NCBI GenBank assembly: GCA_964397255.1
Contig: CAYNHQ010000002.1
Coordinates: 124,001 to 188,000 of the forward strand
Direction: 5' to 3'
DNA length: 64,000 bases
Source: CAYNHQ01 sp964397255
Lineage (GTDB): Bacteria > Bdellovibrionota_G > JALEGL01 > DATDPG01
Both the position numbers and the translations under genes were made by a program. The notes under the pieces are model-generated. The model did not search any database. It had not been told where the DNA came from and worked only from the letters and a program-made list of their open reading frames with translations. The first letter of the stretch is position 1; every line of letters starts with the position of its first letter. Positions 54,266 through 61,845 of the stretch are shown piece by piece.

Positions 54266-56443
54266 TTATGGCGATTTGCCAGGAGAAATCCAGCCCATTT
54301 CGGTGGCGGAGGCGGGGCCGATTTGGACTTGGTCTAAATTCGGAATCGGCTTTTGCGTAAGAGCGGAAAGAGGAATGCCTCGGGTCATGAGTTCCGCCGC
54401 CGGTTGTGGATATAAAGGATCTTGTTTGGGCCGAACATATCCCTGTGGAAAAATGGCCAGACCTCGACGATCATATTTTTCTCGGGCCCCTAACATATGC
54501 CCCAATTCATGGGCGAGGCGAATGAGCGATTCAGGATCATCTTTCTTGTTTAACGGAAGAAAGACGATTCCCTCGCCGCTGGGGCGCTCGCCGAGATAAT
54601 CCAGAGGATATCGCGGCGCTTCCTCGGCCTTCTTACTATAGACATGAACAAAGAGACGTGCATTTCCCGGTGTCAGTTTGAATTTTTGAAGCGCGAACAT
54701 TTCGTCGAGGAAAACAAAGGGTCGCGAAGGAGAAAAGAAAGTCCCCGTCCAATTGATCGGGCTCACTTCCAGACGCGGATCTCCATGACGAAACGTTAAA
54801 GGAATTTCGTTCTTGCCGGTGTTGCGACGAAATTCTCTTGCAAAAAATCGAGTTAGAGGACGCAGCCAAAGTTCTTCCCTTGAGTTTGGAAGAACCCAAC
54901 GGCTCATTTCCTTCATGTCTTCGTCTCGTACACCTTTTTCAATGGTAACGTAGACACTGACCTGCCGGATCACTCCCAGAGCGATGGATGTGGGTCGATT
55001 CCACCAACGAATGACGGTACTCAAAAACCAAATGCCGAAGAAAATTAGAACCGCGGGTAGAGCAAATTTCCGAATGAGCGTCCAATTCTCTTTAAAATTA
55101 AAATTTTGCACGGATCGAATGACGCCCGGGGGAGCTGCTTTGGGTGAACTACTCAGCCGCGGAATAATAATCGGGTTTACGGGGGGAATGCTTGGCTCTC
55201 GAGGAAGCGGCGAATCGGAAACAAGTGTGCGTTCTGGTTCGGACGGAATTTCAATGATGGGTAAAACTCTTTCTTTTGCTTTGGGAACTGAAATCTGGGC
55301 AAGATCGATACGCCCAATTTCTTGTCGCGATTCAGGCGGGGGAACCACCATCGGATTCGGTGAAAAGCGAGTCATTTCATCCAAGGCGTCGGTGTATCTC
55401 CACTCTGTTTTTTCGGCTCCCTGATCCGGGTCGGACAAATCGGCAATGGGCGCAGCCGGAGGTTCATCTTCTTTCCCGACATGTGACAATACATCCTCTC
55501 TCCTTCGAATTTCCTCCTCGCGCTCTCGGCTGAAGTGCTCTGTCAACAGCAATGCCAAAGCCACTTTTCCCGTTTGAACATCGATGCTCGCCGGAGACGC
55601 GAGCCTTTCCGCAATGAAAGTGGCAGTGCGGGGACGGGCATTCGGATCCTTTTGAAGGCACTGCCGTAAAACATCCACAAGGTCCGGCTCGGAAGCGAAT
55701 TCAGGACGATCAAATTTGGGATCTGTCCGAAGGATTTTTTGTTGCAGTTCGACTGCGGTGGAACTTTCGAAAGGAAGAGTGAGCGTAACCGCCTCGTATA
55801 GCAGGGCAGCGAGACTATAGATGTCCGCCCTCCGATCGACAGTTCCCCCTCGAAGCTGCTCCGGCGCCATATACGGAAGCTTACCGAGCGCGACATTCGC
55901 ACTTGCTCCCGCCCATTGCTCCGCCGTGGCAATTCCAAAATCGGTCAACTTCACTGTTCCGTCGTAGCCGATCAAAATGTTGCCCGGAGTGACGTCGCGA
56001 TGAACGACATCGAGTGACCGATTTGCACTATCGGTCGCCTGATGCGCATAGGTTAGTCCCTCGGCAACTTGACGAACCAAATAAAGGAGCGCCTCGCGCG
56101 GAAAAGGCGTACGGCTTTTTCGCAAACGATCCAGGACACGATCGAGGCTCTTTCCATTGACGAATTCCATAGCGAGAAAAACATCTTGCCCCGCCACACC
56201 CAAATCAAAGACTTGCACGATATTGGGATGGGAAAGAAGCGCGCAGACTTTCGCCTCATCAATCAGGTGTTGAACAACGCTTCGATCGGCGACGACGCGG
56301 GGAAGAAGCTTCTTTACTGCAATAAGTTTTTTTTGCTCGCCCGGATCATCGAGAGAAACAGAAAGCAATACTTCCGCCATTCCCCCTTTTCCAAGAACAT
56401 CGATCGGGAAATACGAACCGATTCGCTGATAAGAGGCCGCCAA
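54266..56443 (-). CDS. Transmembrane Ser/Thr protein kinase fused to a metalloprotease-like domain
   Basis: Residues 10-280 form a Ser/Thr kinase: GKGGMAEVL loop, K44, HRD 148-150 with N155, DFG 168-170, APEQ 193-196. HRDVTPGN has Thr where most kinases have Lys, as in many myxobacterial kinases. A Pro-rich linker (about 310-455) leads to one membrane helix (about 460-478). The outer part (490-725) has H645-E646-L647-G648-H649 in AHELGHMLGAREKYD and later LMTRG, resembling a metzincin zinc site and Met-turn, with E655 where the third ligand would be. The last residues may have been altered by the adjacent cassette insertion. It is co-transcribed with a lipoprotein and pyrE. Confidence 0.88.
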   Translation of the reverse strand: MAASYQRIGSYFPIDVLGKGGMAEVLLSVSLDDPGEQKKLIAVKKLLPRVVADRSVVQHLIDEAKVCALLSHPNIVQVFDLGVAGQDVFLAMEFVNGKSLDRVLDRLRKSRTPFPREALLYLVRQVAEGLTYAHQATDSANRSLDVVHRDVTPGNILIGYDGTVKLTDFGIATAEQWAGASANVALGKLPYMAPEQLRGGTVDRRADIYSLAALLYEAVTLTLPFESSTAVELQQKILRTDPKFDRPEFASEPDLVDVLRQCLQKDPNARPRTATFIAERLASPASIDVQTGKVALALLLTEHFSREREEEIRRREDVLSHVGKEDEPPAAPIADLSDPDQGAEKTEWRYTDALDEMTRFSPNPMVVPPPESRQEIGRIDLAQISVPKAKERVLPIIEIPSEPERTLVSDSPLPREPSIPPVNPIIIPRLSSSPKAAPPGVIRSVQNFNFKENWTLIRKFALPAVLIFFGIWFLSTVIRWWNRPTSIALGVIRQVSVYVTIEKGVRDEDMKEMSRWVLPNSREELWLRPLTRFFAREFRRNTGKNEIPLTFRHGDPRLEVSPINWTGTFFSPSRPFVFLDEMFALQKFKLTPGNARLFVHVYSKKAEEAPRYPLDYLGERPSGEGIVFLPLNKKDDPESLIRLAHELGHMLGAREKYDRRGLAIFPQGYVRPKQDPLYPQPAAELMTRGIPLSALTQKPIPNLDQVQIGPASATEMGWISPGKSP
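54283..54318. repeat. 36-bp direct repeat, copy 2
   Basis: Identical to 53544-53579 over 36 bases. This copy is inside the kinase-protease gene and encodes the ASATEMGWIS part near its C-terminus. Beyond it the gene ends in PGKSP and a stop. The two copies bracket about 703 bases that hold only the toxin-antitoxin pair. Confidence 0.9.
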
Positions 56444-56451
56444 GTTGTCAG

Positions 56452-57465
56452 CTATTTTACGGGAGCGATCACCGGTCGGGAAGAAGAACCGCTGACCGAC
56501 TCGAGTACATCCGATCCACTATTGGAAACGTAGTGAAGAACGATCGGGAATCGAGAGATATCGGGTACGGATGCCCGAAATCTCAATAAAGCTCCCCCCA
56601 TCTTTCGTCGTTCAGCCGTTGAGAAAAATGTGGGCGACGCATAGAGTCGAGTTTCGATTTTTCCCTGTCGACAGTCATCCGCGCAATGAATCGCGACTTC
56701 GCCCGTCCCGTGACTGACCTCTCCCAAGGTTTCACGCATTCCGGTATCCACGGCGGCATCGGCAATTCGTGAAGAAAGCTTTTTGGGTACGCCGTAGAAA
56801 AGAATCCGGATGGTGTCCGCCGAAGTTTGCTGATCTGATACTTGAGTGGCACAATCCATGGCTACTTTCTCCACGTCCAGCCGATCTGAGTCGTTCAATG
56901 GATTGAAGCGATTCGAAAAGTCGACGACTTGATTGCAGCGTTTTCCTTTCTTGAGGCGCTGTACAAATTCCTTGGGATGAAACTCTTTGGAACCCCCCCA
57001 CGATGAAAAATTCTCTCGAAACCAACTTAGGACTTTGGAATTTACGCGCGTTTCACTATTGCGCTCCGCCGATGTGTCGCCAAACCGTTCTCCGGTCACC
57101 ACGTCAATGGCTTCCGCGGTTACAAATCCATCGGGCACACCACCGGGATGCTGAATGTAGATGAGGAGAGCCGCATTCTCCACCGCCGCCTCAAAAACAG
57201 CCGAATTGCGATCGTGTGCGTCTCCCGGATCAATCACGAACAACTCGGCCCCTGTCAGAGATCGAAGATCGTTTGCCAGTTCACTTCGGGTGCGAGCCTC
57301 CGCACTTACCCCATGCGAGTTCAGCGTTCGATGCGCCGCAAAGAGAGCCATTCTACGAAATGAGTGTCGTGAGGAAGACGGGGTTGATGGCGTATCCGAA
57401 GAACAAGCGGTGATACAGGCGCAAGCAATCGAAATGAGAAGAGTTGCTACCCACCGACCATTCAC
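56452..57465 (-). CDS. Hypothetical lipoprotein upstream of the kinase-protease
   Basis: Not recognised. GTG 57465 gives a short signal sequence (NGRWVATLLISIACACITAC) with a lipobox cysteine. The mature part contains a possible Rossmann-like opening (RTRSELANDLRSLTGAELFVID), mentions of the pattern EAIDVVTGERFGD, and four to five cysteines. It lies eight bases after pyrE and eight bases before the kinase gene on the same strand, so it could deliver or sense a signal for the kinase's outer domain (inference). An upstream in-frame start overlaps pyrE and is unlikely. Confidence 0.68.
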   Translation of the reverse strand: MNGRWVATLLISIACACITACSSDTPSTPSSSRHSFRRMALFAAHRTLNSHGVSAEARTRSELANDLRSLTGAELFVIDPGDAHDRNSAVFEAAVENAALLIYIQHPGGVPDGFVTAEAIDVVTGERFGDTSAERNSETRVNSKVLSWFRENFSSWGGSKEFHPKEFVQRLKKGKRCNQVVDFSNRFNPLNDSDRLDVEKVAMDCATQVSDQQTSADTIRILFYGVPKKLSSRIADAAVDTGMRETLGEVSHGTGEVAIHCADDCRQGKIETRLYASPTFFSTAERRKMGGALLRFRASVPDISRFPIVLHYVSNSGSDVLESVSGSSSRPVIAPVK

Positions 57466-57472
57466 ATCCCCA

Positions 57473-58099
57473 CTATACCCCCGGCCATAATTTCGGGTTA
57501 TTTCTCCATACTTCAACGATTTTTCGATCCGAGGCCGATATTTTTCCCATGTCGACGGCCACCGAAAGAAGCTGATCAAGGTTGACCAGCGTGCGTAACG
57601 AATAGTCCTTCTCATTAAGAGCTGATTTAGTTTCGGCCATTTGATATGTAAAAATGGCCAGAATGGCTTTGACCTTCGCCCTCTCTTCAACCAGCGCGTC
57701 GGCCGCAGAAAATGCGCTCCCTCCTGTAGTAATTAAGTCTTCGATCAAAACACCAGAGCTCCCTTTGACGACCTCCCCTTCAATCCTTTTTCCTTTGCCA
57801 TGCGATTTCGCTTCCGCTCGAACGTACGCGAACGGGAGATTTAATCGGTCAGCCACCCATGCCCCCCAAGCGATTCCCGCTGTCGCCGTTCCGGCAACAA
57901 AATCGGGGTGAGCCTCTTTTGCGAGTTGAGTCAGTCCGTCGATGACTAAATTACGCTTTACGGGATCGGAGAGAAGAAGACGGTTGTCACAATAAATCGG
58001 CGAAAGAATTCCGGAGGCATACCGAAAGGGTTCGCTTGGCCGAATGACCACCGCCCCTCGATCGAGAAGGGACTTTGCCACCTCTTCCGGCTTACCCAT
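57473..58099 (-). CDS. pyrE: Orotate phosphoribosyltransferase
   Basis: Pyrimidine synthesis enzyme joining orotate to PRPP. The PRPP-binding motif GVLIEDLITTGGSAF, the YVRAEAKSHGKGKRIEG loop with catalytic Lys, and SGILSPIYCDNR are intact. 208 residues is usual. It heads the pyrE-lipoprotein-kinase transcript. Confidence 0.95.
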   Translation of the reverse strand: MGKPEEVAKSLLDRGAVVIRPSEPFRYASGILSPIYCDNRLLLSDPVKRNLVIDGLTQLAKEAHPDFVAGTATAGIAWGAWVADRLNLPFAYVRAEAKSHGKGKRIEGEVVKGSSGVLIEDLITTGGSAFSAADALVEERAKVKAILAIFTYQMAETKSALNEKDYSLRTLVNLDQLLSVAVDMGKISASDRKIVEVWRNNPKLWPGV

Positions 58100-58135
58100 C
58101 GCCGCCTTGTAAGAAACTTCTGGAGTTACGTCAAT

Positions 58136-58163
58136 TTGACTCTCAAGGCCAGAGGCGGATAAT
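58136..58163 (+). promoter_or_regulatory. Candidate sigma-70 promoter for glutamate dehydrogenase
   Basis: TTGACT (58136-58141), 16-base spacer, GATAAT (58158-58163), with the ATG 16 bases after the -10. The leader would be very short, but the hexamers are good. Confidence 0.45.
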
Positions 58164-58178
58164 TGCTAAGGCGTTAGT

Positions 58179-59450
58179 ATGGCTGAGAAAAATCATGCGT
58201 CTCTTTATGCTCATGCGGTCCGGCAGTGGCAGAAAGCGGCAGACAAAATTGAGTTAGATCTAGATGTTCGTGAAATTTTATCGCACCCAAGCAACGAGAT
58301 CAGCGTTAACTTTCCGGTTCGATTGGATACTGGTCGAATCAAGATATTTCGAGGTTATCGAATTCAACACAATAATGCGCTGGGACCCTTTAAAGGGGGA
58401 ATTCGGTATCATCCCATGGTCAATATCGATGAAGTGAAGGCGCTCGCAGCGTGGATGACGTTTAAATGTGCGCTGACCGATCTACCCTTCGGGGGGGCGA
58501 AGGGGGGCGTCACCGTAGATCCGAGCTCAATCTCTTCAGACGAGCTACAACGCCTGACACGTCGATTCATTCATGCCCTCGGCGATAACATCGGCCCAGA
58601 GCACGACATTCCGGCCCCAGATGCGGGGACGAGCGCCGAAACCATGGTCTGGATGATGGATACGTACATGAATGCCCAGGACCCCATGAACCGCCAGGCG
58701 CAGCGGCATGTGGTCACAGGAAAGACGCTGACTTGCGGTGGAAGTCATGGGCGCAAAAAGGCCACGGGTCAGGGACTTCTTTTCGTTCTTCGAAGCTGGC
58801 TCGATGAAAAGAATATCGAGCTTTCGGGTCTTAAATTCTCCGTCCAGGGATACGGTAACGTGGGATCGAATGCCGCCATGCTGCTCGAGCGACGAGGGGC
58901 TAATCTGGTGGCGGTTCAAGATGCCAAGGGAGCGGTTTATAATGAAAAGGGGATCGATCCGAGAGCCCTCGCGAAGCATGCCAAGAAAAACGGTGGAAGC
59001 GTGACCAATTTCCCGCAGGCGGAAACCATTTCAGGACAGGATTTCTGGGGGATTCCCGTAGATATTTTGATTCCGGCGGCTCTTGAAAACCAGATCACGG
59101 AAGAAACCGCGCCTAAAGTGAAGGCGAAAGTGGTCCTGGAAGGAGCCAATGGACCTACGACCGAAGAAGGAGAAAAGATTCTTCGGGCCAACGGCATTGA
59201 AATTCTTCCGGACATTTTGGCGAACGCCGGAGGCGTCACTGTCTCTTATTTCGAATGGGTGCAAAACAAGACGAGCGAAGAATGGAGCCTTCAGGAAGTC
59301 GACCGTAAGCTCTCCTATACGATGCGCCGCGCCTTTCACCGAACCGTCGAAGCTTCCGAAGAATATGACTGTGATTATCGAACAGCGGCCTACATTGTAG
59401 CTCTTCGTAAGATCGAACGGGCCTACCTTGAACGAGGCATATTCCCGTAA
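58179..59450 (+). CDS. gdhA: Glutamate dehydrogenase
   Basis: Interconverts glutamate and 2-oxoglutarate plus ammonia with NAD(P). Residues for substrate binding are in GPFKGGIRYHP and LPFGGAKGGVTVDP (catalytic Lys), followed by GPEHDIPAPDAGTS and the Rossmann motif FSVQGYGNVGSNAAMLLERRG. 423 residues matches the hexameric GDH-II-like group. A strong hairpin terminator follows. Cofactor preference is not certain. Confidence 0.94.
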   Translation: MAEKNHASLYAHAVRQWQKAADKIELDLDVREILSHPSNEISVNFPVRLDTGRIKIFRGYRIQHNNALGPFKGGIRYHPMVNIDEVKALAAWMTFKCALTDLPFGGAKGGVTVDPSSISSDELQRLTRRFIHALGDNIGPEHDIPAPDAGTSAETMVWMMDTYMNAQDPMNRQAQRHVVTGKTLTCGGSHGRKKATGQGLLFVLRSWLDEKNIELSGLKFSVQGYGNVGSNAAMLLERRGANLVAVQDAKGAVYNEKGIDPRALAKHAKKNGGSVTNFPQAETISGQDFWGIPVDILIPAALENQITEETAPKVKAKVVLEGANGPTTEEGEKILRANGIEILPDILANAGGVTVSYFEWVQNKTSEEWSLQEVDRKLSYTMRRAFHRTVEASEEYDCDYRTAAYIVALRKIERAYLERGIFP

Positions 59451-59456
59451 AAAGAA

Positions 59457-59484
59457 AGGCCCTGGTTTTCGCCAGGGCCTCTTT
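59457..59484. terminator. Intrinsic terminator after glutamate dehydrogenase
   Basis: A perfect 9-bp stem AGGCCCTGG/CCAGGGCCT with a six-base loop starts seven bases after the gdhA stop and is followed by CTTT. An A-run on the left side makes it partly bidirectional, serving also the small gene on the opposite strand. Confidence 0.85.
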
Positions 59485-59507
59485 AAAACAAACTGTTATG
59501 CTGAATA

Positions 59508-59684
59508 CTAGGCTCGGTAGTTCGAAACGAGCGTGCGAACGCCCAACTTCTCGAAATTAACCTCAATCTTCCCCTTTTTGAGGTTCGCAATCACTTGCCC
59601 CTTTCCAAAGAATGGGTGCTCAATGACTTCACCAATTTGATACCGCTGATCCATTGAGTATTCACGCACTTCCATCTGATCCAT
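59508..59684 (-). CDS. Small SH3/Tudor-like protein
   Basis: 58 residues: an N-terminal MDQMEVREYSMDQ, then RYQIGEVIEHPFFGKGQVIANLKKG and KIEVNFEKLGVRTLVSNYRA, reminiscent of the CarD/DUF3553-type SH3-like barrel (as at UvrD C-termini). This domain usually binds RNA polymerase or protein partners. AAGGAG at 59691-59697 sets the start at 59684; a start at 59702 would add six residues. It is the probable last gene of the miaB-GAPDH strand. Confidence 0.7.
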   Translation of the reverse strand: MDQMEVREYSMDQRYQIGEVIEHPFFGKGQVIANLKKGKIEVNFEKLGVRTLVSNYRA

Positions 59685-59765
59685 TGAACTCTCCTTAATC
59701 ATGTTACAGTTACCGGAGTTGGGCAGCTTTTATCACAGAACCATCGCCATTTCAACCGGTGATCG

Positions 59766-60833
59766 TCAGACTTCAGAGAAGAAGTAAGGCTTTAAACACT
59801 GGATTTTATTGGTATATTCTTCTGGATAGAGGAAAAATTCTGTCGCCGCGACAGACGATAAAAGTGAGTTTCCGTCCTGTGAAGTAAACGACCAACCCAC
59901 GACCTCATGTTCGTTTAAAACGTCTACCGTCGCTTCCACGACCACGCTCTGATTCAAAATCCGGCCAAAATGGCCCTGATCCCGGCCGAACGAAAACACC
60001 GCATTGGCCGAATTCTTATAGGTCAGAGCTACGCGGTCATTGGCTTTCAAACGCGATATGACCTCATCCTTTGAGATCTTCTCATTGAGGGAGAGATGAA
60101 ACCAAATGGTGTGCATATATTGCGTATTAATCTTTACCGCCGATGAGAAGAGATCGAGATCTAGATGTAACGTTTTATATAGTTCATGTGCATCTCGGGC
60201 GTGATGGGTTCCAAATCGACCCTCTTTGTGACGATTCACCTGTGGCGAGGGAATAAAATCGTTGTCTTGGCTGATATCGTTTGCTCGGCGCATGCATACA
60301 AAGCGAGCTGAAGTGAGTCCTTTGGAATTTTTCCCGTTGTTCATACCGATGGTTTTGATGAGAACGGAAATGTTATGCGAGTTACAGCTCACCACATGGA
60401 TAAACTTATCTTTCCCGGGAACAAGCGCCTCATCGTTAATCCCGCGCGCGTACATCTTTCCAAATCCAAATTCGCTTCCCTGGGCGATAAAACCGAGCGT
60501 ATTGGAAATATATTTCTCGTAGAGTTTCGTCTTGTTTTGATTACCTACCGGCGTACAATCGACCACGACCGAAGCTCGTTCCAATGCCTCACCCAGGCGA
60601 TAGGTCGGCTCCAGACCGATCTTTTTAAAATTCTCCCAGCTCTCCTCTTCAGCCGAGAGCTTCGCTCCCCTGCGTATAAGAGCCGCAACTTTGGATCGAT
60701 CCGTTAATAAGGCCTGTTTTTTCGAAAACGAGATTTCATCGATGCCAAGTTCTTTCTTAAAATCCGAAAGGAGACCGATGAGAGGCTCTCCTATGGTTCC
60801 CGTTCCTACAACATGTACAACGCGCTTATTCAT
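59766..60833 (-). CDS. Type II (archaeal-type) glyceraldehyde-3-phosphate dehydrogenase
   Basis: The N-terminal NAD(P) motif is VHVVGTGTIGEPLIG; VVDCTPVGNQNKTKLYEKY and FIAQGSEFGFGKM follow, and the catalytic cysteine is C150 in FIHVVSCNSHNIS. This arrangement matches the archaeal-type GAPDH rather than the common bacterial GapA (SCTTNCLAP). It would act in glycolysis or gluconeogenesis; direction and cofactor are unknown. ATG 60833 is chosen; the longer frame overlaps the cNMP-binding gene. A classical gapA may exist elsewhere. Confidence 0.82.
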   Translation of the reverse strand: MNKRVVHVVGTGTIGEPLIGLLSDFKKELGIDEISFSKKQALLTDRSKVAALIRRGAKLSAEEESWENFKKIGLEPTYRLGEALERASVVVDCTPVGNQNKTKLYEKYISNTLGFIAQGSEFGFGKMYARGINDEALVPGKDKFIHVVSCNSHNISVLIKTIGMNNGKNSKGLTSARFVCMRRANDISQDNDFIPSPQVNRHKEGRFGTHHARDAHELYKTLHLDLDLFSSAVKINTQYMHTIWFHLSLNEKISKDEVISRLKANDRVALTYKNSANAVFSFGRDQGHFGRILNQSVVVEATVDVLNEHEVVGWSFTSQDGNSLLSSVAATEFFLYPEEYTNKIQCLKPYFFSEV

Positions 60834-60880
60834 CGTCCGACGTTTTCCGGCTCGTTTTATAGCGGAGCCTTTTTTCACGG

Positions 60881-61339
60881 TCAACCGCGCTTGCCGCCCC
60901 CTAGAAGGTCGCTGAGAACTTTGCGCATTCCCACCGCCTTCTGGGAAATGGTTTGGAGAACTCCTTGGGCCAATTTTCCCGCGACTTCCGGGGCATGCGC
61001 GCAGAGAGTGTGGTATTCGCGCGGGTCCAAACGAAGAAACTCGCATGGCTCGAGAGCTTGAGCCGCCACCGCCCGAGACTGATCGCCATCCACCAATGAG
61101 AGCTCTCCAAAAAAATCGCCCGACTGGATTTCAAGCCTCTCCCCTTCCAATCCCGCAGCGGATAAAACGGCTCGACCCGATTTTAAGACCACGAGACCCC
61201 GCGTCGGCTTTCCCTCTTCGGCAAGCCAGGCCTTCCCCTGAATAGTTTCCTCTTTCATGTAAGGAGCAAGAATGGCCAGCTCACGATACGAAAGCGCCCG
61301 AAACAGGGAACAACGTCGCAATGTTTTGATCTTCGCCAT
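60881..61339 (-). CDS. Cyclic nucleotide-binding domain protein
   Basis: 152 residues forming a single cNMP-binding (CRP-like) beta roll: LFRALSYRELAILAPYM, GLVVLKSGRAVLS, and the phosphate-binding cassette GDFFGELSLVDGDQSRAVAAQA. There is no helix-turn-helix afterwards, so it is not a direct transcription factor. It probably senses a cyclic nucleotide or acts through a partner. Its ATG overlaps the gamma-carbonic anhydrase stop by one base (TAATG). Confidence 0.82.
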   Translation of the reverse strand: MAKIKTLRRCSLFRALSYRELAILAPYMKEETIQGKAWLAEEGKPTRGLVVLKSGRAVLSAAGLEGERLEIQSGDFFGELSLVDGDQSRAVAAQALEPCEFLRLDPREYHTLCAHAPEVAGKLAQGVLQTISQKAVGMRKVLSDLLGGGKRG

Positions 61340-61845
61340 TATCGATACATCGACTGATATTCTACGTAGTTCTTCGCCGAGATAAGAATCCAGGCTCGCT
61401 CTTCCGCCGTCAAGTCTCGTTTCGGTTTTGCCGGCGCACCCATCATGAGCACTCCGGAGGGTACGCGTGTCCTGGGAACCAACAGGGAGCCCGCGGCGAT
61501 CATCGAATCGCTCTCGACGACCACACCGTCCAATAAGATCGCCCCGATCCCCACCAGGACTCGATCATTTACGATGCATCCGTGAAGAGTCACCCTGTGC
61601 CCGACGGTGACATCGTTCCCGATTGTCGTAGAAAATTGGTCTTTGGTGACATGCACGACTGAGGCGTCCTGAATATTGGTTCGTTCTCCGATACGAATGG
61701 AATGAACATCTCCACGCACGATCGATCCGTACCAAAGACTCGACTTCGTCCCGATCTCCACATCTCCCACAACCGTTGCATCCGGCGTCATAAAAACAGT
61801 GGGATGAATTTTGGGAGTTTTGTTTTTGAGCGAAATTACAGGCAT
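61339..61845 (-). CDS. Gamma-carbonic-anhydrase-family hexapeptide protein
   Basis: 168 residues of left-handed beta-helix with the YrdA/gamma-CA pattern: GDVEIGTKSSLWYGSIVRGDV, TNIQDASVVHVT, and VTVGHRVTLHGC, containing the three histidines that bind zinc. Many bacterial members have no proven carbonic anhydrase activity. It overlaps the miaB end by ten bases. Confidence 0.88.
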   Translation of the reverse strand: MPVISLKNKTPKIHPTVFMTPDATVVGDVEIGTKSSLWYGSIVRGDVHSIRIGERTNIQDASVVHVTKDQFSTTIGNDVTVGHRVTLHGCIVNDRVLVGIGAILLDGVVVESDSMIAAGSLLVPRTRVPSGVLMMGAPAKPKRDLTAEERAWILISAKNYVEYQSMYR

